A DNA stretch of 7,364 nt from Actinomycetes bacterium (lineage in GTDB: Bacteria > Actinomycetota > Acidimicrobiia > Acidimicrobiales > Palsa-688), in the NCBI GenBank assembly GCA_021808425.1, contig JAKBBS010000160.1, positions 1 to 7,364 on the forward strand, read 5' to 3'. A program made the position numbers and the translations under genes. This document shows positions 5,033-7,364 of this stretch, piece by piece. The notes under the pieces are model-generated. The model did not search any database. It saw only the letters and a list, made by a program, of their open reading frames with translations, and was not told the DNA's origin. How positions within the stretch are numbered: position 1 is the stretch's first letter; every line of letters starts with the position of its first letter.

Positions 5033-7364
5033 GGGGTCTCCTCTGCCGGTGAGAGGCGGTGAGTTGGGGTGGAAGCCGCAGACGAGATCGCCCGGGCCAC
5101 TGCCTCGGGGGTGAGCGGCTGGGCGTTGATGCAAACGCCGAGAGGCGCGATTGCGTCGTTGACAGCGTTGATGACAGCGGGCGGCGACCCGATGGCGCCA
5201 CCCTCGCCCAGTCCTTTGTGGCCGCCTTTGTTGGTGGGCGCCGGTGTTTCGATATGGCCGTACTCGATTAGCGGTACTTCGGTGGTGGTGGGCAGCAGGT
5301 AGTCGACGAACGTCGTGGCCAGCGGGTTGCCGTCCTCGTCGTAGGGCATCTGCTCGTAGAGCACTCCTCCAATCCCTTGGACGACGCCGCCCGCTATCTG
5401 GCCTTCCACGACGTTAGGGTTGATCATTACGCCGCAGTCCTCGCTTACTATGTAGCGATCGACGGTGACCTTGCCGGTCTTCGGGTCGATCTCGCAGGTG
5501 CATATGTGGCATGCGTTGGACCAGGTAAAAGGAGACGACGGACGGTAACGGACGTGGGTCTGCAGTCCGGGCTCCTCGCCTTCAGGCAGTGCGTCCGGCG
5601 CGCTGTAGGCCAAACGTGCCAGCTCGGCGAAACCCACGTGGGCGCTCGGCGTCCCCGCTACCGACACGGTACTGTCGACGATCCGCAGGTCCTCCTCCGC
5701 CGCTTCGAGGCGGTGCGCCGCTATTCGCAGCAACTTCGCCCGCATCGCCTGGGAGGCCTCGCGTGCCGCCCCGCTCGAGAGGACTGCGCTCCGGCTCCCA
5801 CCGGTGCCCGGCCCGTAAGGGGTCGACTGGGTGTCCCCCTGGGAGACTGTTATGTCGGCCATGTCGACTCCGAGCTCGTCGGCGACAACTTGCGCGATGG
5901 TGGTCTCGAGGCTCTGGCCGTGACTGGCTGAGGACGTGACGACCTCGACGTGGCCGTTGAAGCCGATCCTTACCGTCGCTGCTTCCGTGGACAACGTCCC
6001 GGCGGCGATCCCGGAGGGCTCGGTAAAGAGGCTGATCCCGACGCCGACGAGCCGGCCCGCGGCACGTTTCGCGGCCTGCTCGGAGCGAAAGGCGTCGTAG
6101 CCGGCGATCGAAGCGGCCTGCTCCAGAGTCTCTGCAGCCGAGATCTGATCATAGGTAAGGCCGGCAGCCGTCTTGTACGGAAGGTCGCCTCCGACGATCA
6201 CGTTACGGCGGCGCACTTCGAGCGGGTCGAGACCCAGCTTTGCCGCCACGCGGTCCATCATCTGCTCACGCGCTACCGTTTCGACCATCCAAGGCCCCCG
6301 GTACGAGCAGCGGCCGTTGGTGTTGGTGAACACGGCCCGGGCCGTCGCCCGGTAGCGCGGGATCCGGTACGGGCCGGGGAAGACCATGGACGAGAAGCGT
6401 ATAGAGCTCGATCCGCCCGCCGGGAACGACCCTACGTTCTCCAGGAAATCTGCCTTTGCGCCGAGTATGACGCCGTCGCCGTCGAGCGCGAAGCTGACGG
6501 TCACCTCGTCCTCGCGGGCGTGCTGGCCCGACATCAGGTTCTCCCGGCGGTCCTCGATCCATTTGACCGGGCGTCCGAGCAGTCTCGCCGCCAGCGGCAC
6601 GGCTATCTCCTCGGGTACGAGGAACATCTTCTGCCCGAACCCGCCGCCGACGTCGGGCATGACCACTCTGACCTGGTGGTCGCCTATCCCCATGACCCGC
6701 GCGATCTGGGTGCGCACCCCGTGCGGCCCCTGAGTCGACGCGTGAACCGACAGGTGCGCCTTGTAGGGGTCCCAGGAGGCGACGATCCCCCTAGTCTCCA
6801 TCGGCACGCACGCATAGCGGTGCTGGCTGAACGTCTCGGTCACCACGTGCGCAGCCGCAGAGAATATGGCATCTAGCTCGGCGTCGGGCGGAGGTGCGAT
6901 CTCGCCGGCCAGGTTCCCGGTCCGCTCAGAATGCACCACAGGCGCACCGTCGAGCAGAGCGTCAGCCATCTTGACGACGGCCCGGCGAGCTTCGACTTCG
7001 ACGATCACCGCCTCTGCGCCGTCCTCGGCGGCGTAGCGTGAATCGGCGATCACCATCGCGATCGCCTCCCCGGCGAAGCGGACGTCGCCCTCGGCGAGAA
7101 CCCGGAAGGGTCTCGCGGGGCCTGCGCCGAGCGGACCCTCGTAGTCCAGCCACGGCTCGACGACCAGCTTGTTGAGATCAGCTCCGCTGTAGACGGCACG
7201 GACCCCGGGTGTAGCCAACGCGCCTTGCACATCAAGGTTGGTGATGGTCCCGCTGGCTACGCCCGAGCGCACGAAGGCTGCGTGCAGCACGCCCGGAACC
7301 ACCACATCATCGACGTAGGTGCCGTGCCCGGTCACCATCCTGGCGTCCTCGCTTCGAGCGACAC
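5029..7364 (-). CDS. Xanthine/aldehyde/CO dehydrogenase family, molybdopterin-binding large subunit (5' end outside window)
   Basis: The frame is open to the window edge, and 777 residues are visible. The ATG at 7338 is internal: the preceding ARSEDARMVTGHGTYVDD is the usual opening of the family, so probably only 10-20 residues are missing. Residues are numbered from M at 7338. The hammerhead (aldehyde oxidase) domain covers about 1-140. The Mo-binding part has STQGPHGVR (201-209), the cofactor loop GGGFGQK (231-237), YRGPWMVE (346-353), GQSLETT (474-480), GDTQSTPYGPGTGGSRS (501-517), EDCGVMINPNVVEGQIAGG (633-651) and GLGEGGAIGSP (709-719) with the candidate catalytic base E712. YRGPWMVE replaces the commoner YRGAGRPE. 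The CO-dehydrogenase active-site loop with its Cu-binding cysteine (AYRCSFR) is not seen, so CO oxidation is unlikely. Members hydroxylate aldehydes or heteroaromatic rings with water as oxygen donor, working with FAD and 2Fe-2S subunits, presumably encoded upstream. It is the first visible gene of the operon, overlapping the P450 start by 4 nt. Confidence 0.93.
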   Translation of the reverse strand, partial: VARSEDARMVTGHGTYVDDVVVPGVLHAAFVRSGVASGTITNLDVQGALATPGVRAVYSGADLNKLVVEPWLDYEGPLGAGPARPFRVLAEGDVRFAGEAIAMVIADSRYAAEDGAEAVIVEVEARRAVVKMADALLDGAPVVHSERTGNLAGEIAPPPDAELDAIFSAAAHVVTETFSQHRYACVPMETRGIVASWDPYKAHLSVHASTQGPHGVRTQIARVMGIGDHQVRVVMPDVGGGFGQKMFLVPEEIAVPLAARLLGRPVKWIEDRRENLMSGQHAREDEVTVSFALDGDGVILGAKADFLENVGSFPAGGSSSIRFSSMVFPGPYRIPRYRATARAVFTNTNGRCSYRGPWMVETVAREQMMDRVAAKLGLDPLEVRRRNVIVGGDLPYKTAAGLTYDQISAAETLEQAASIAGYDAFRSEQAAKRAAGRLVGVGISLFTEPSGIAAGTLSTEAATVRIGFNGHVEVVTSSASHGQSLETTIAQVVADELGVDMADITVSQGDTQSTPYGPGTGGSRSAVLSSGAAREASQAMRAKLLRIAAHRLEAAEEDLRIVDSTVSVAGTPSAHVGFAELARLAYSAPDALPEGEEPGLQTHVRYRPSSPFTWSNACHICTCEIDPKTGKVTVDRYIVSEDCGVMINPNVVEGQIAGGVVQGIGGVLYEQMPYDEDGNPLATTFVDYLLPTTTEVPLIEYGHIETPAPTNKGGHKGLGEGGAIGSPPAVINAVNDAIAPLGVCINAQPLTPEAVARAISSAASTPTHRLSPAEETP
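5038..5043 (-). promoter_or_regulatory. Ribosome binding site of the P450 gene
   Basis: GAGGAG on the minus strand, 5 nt before ATG 5032 and inside the last codons of the Mo-enzyme gene. It supports the short P450 start over 5134. Confidence 0.7.

Noticed and set aside
5033..5134. Longer P450 start giving 34 extra residues
   Set aside because: The extra stretch is out-of-frame sequence of the Mo-enzyme gene; ATG 5032 has a good ribosome site and the usual ATGA overlap.
1..7364. CRISPR arrays, tRNA or rRNA genes, integrase or attachment sites
   Set aside because: I saw no regular repeat-spacer pattern, no tRNA-like cloverleaf, no rRNA motifs and no recombinase coding sequence beyond the transposase scrap.

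Overview
The window is GC-rich, with a strong G/C preference at third codon positions and many GTG starts. Its protein families (a CoxL-like molybdenum hydroxylase, a soluble P450, CurA-type reductases, Phd/YefM toxin-antitoxin pairs and probable leaderless promoters) suggest a high-GC actinobacterium, possibly uncultured. No rRNA or marker gene confirms this, so it is an inference. Except for a transposase remnant and one very small ORF, every gene is on the minus strand.

Right half (about 2809-7364): a three-gene catabolic operon. In transcription order it holds a molybdopterin-binding large subunit of the xanthine/aldehyde/CO dehydrogenase family (its first residues lie beyond the right edge), a cytochrome P450 whose ATG overlaps the upstream TGA, and a zinc-free NADP-dependent MDR reductase of the CurA / leukotriene-B4 12-hydroxydehydrogenase type 19 nt further on. 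Hydroxylation, oxidation and enone reduction together fit breakdown of a terpenoid, steroid or aromatic compound; the substrate cannot be read from sequence. The FAD and 2Fe-2S subunits of the Mo enzyme and the P450's redox partners are not in the window.

Middle (about 2109-2811): gene debris. One ORF joins a protein-tyrosine-phosphatase-like N-terminus, with an intact CX5R loop but a lost C-terminus, to what looks like the C-terminal half of a RelE-like toxin. Its stop overlaps, in an ATGA, the start of a frameshifted XRE-type antitoxin.

Left part (about 161-2002): two intact-looking, co-oriented toxin-antitoxin modules. The upstream one (1807 to 1269) is a Phd/YefM antitoxin followed by a RelE/ParE toxin with a GTGA overlap. 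The downstream one (1188 to 394) is a Phd/YefM-like antitoxin followed by a PIN-domain VapC-like toxin. Both antitoxin genes begin exactly 7 nt after a TAnnnT -10 hexamer, so both mRNAs are probably leaderless, and each promoter carries an inverted repeat that could be the antitoxin operator. A small tryptophan-rich ORF (1883-2002, +) lies divergent from the first module. At the left end a transposase fragment (161-432, +), frameshifted by one base, runs into the 3' end of the PIN gene, whose last residues are encoded by insertion-sequence DNA.

Overall this is an accessory patch of toxin-antitoxin modules, broken modules and insertion-sequence scrap beside a metabolic operon. I see no clearly new system. 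The most interesting items are the phosphatase/toxin chimera, the paired leaderless promoters with inverted-repeat operators, and the insertion-sequence-modified PIN toxin.
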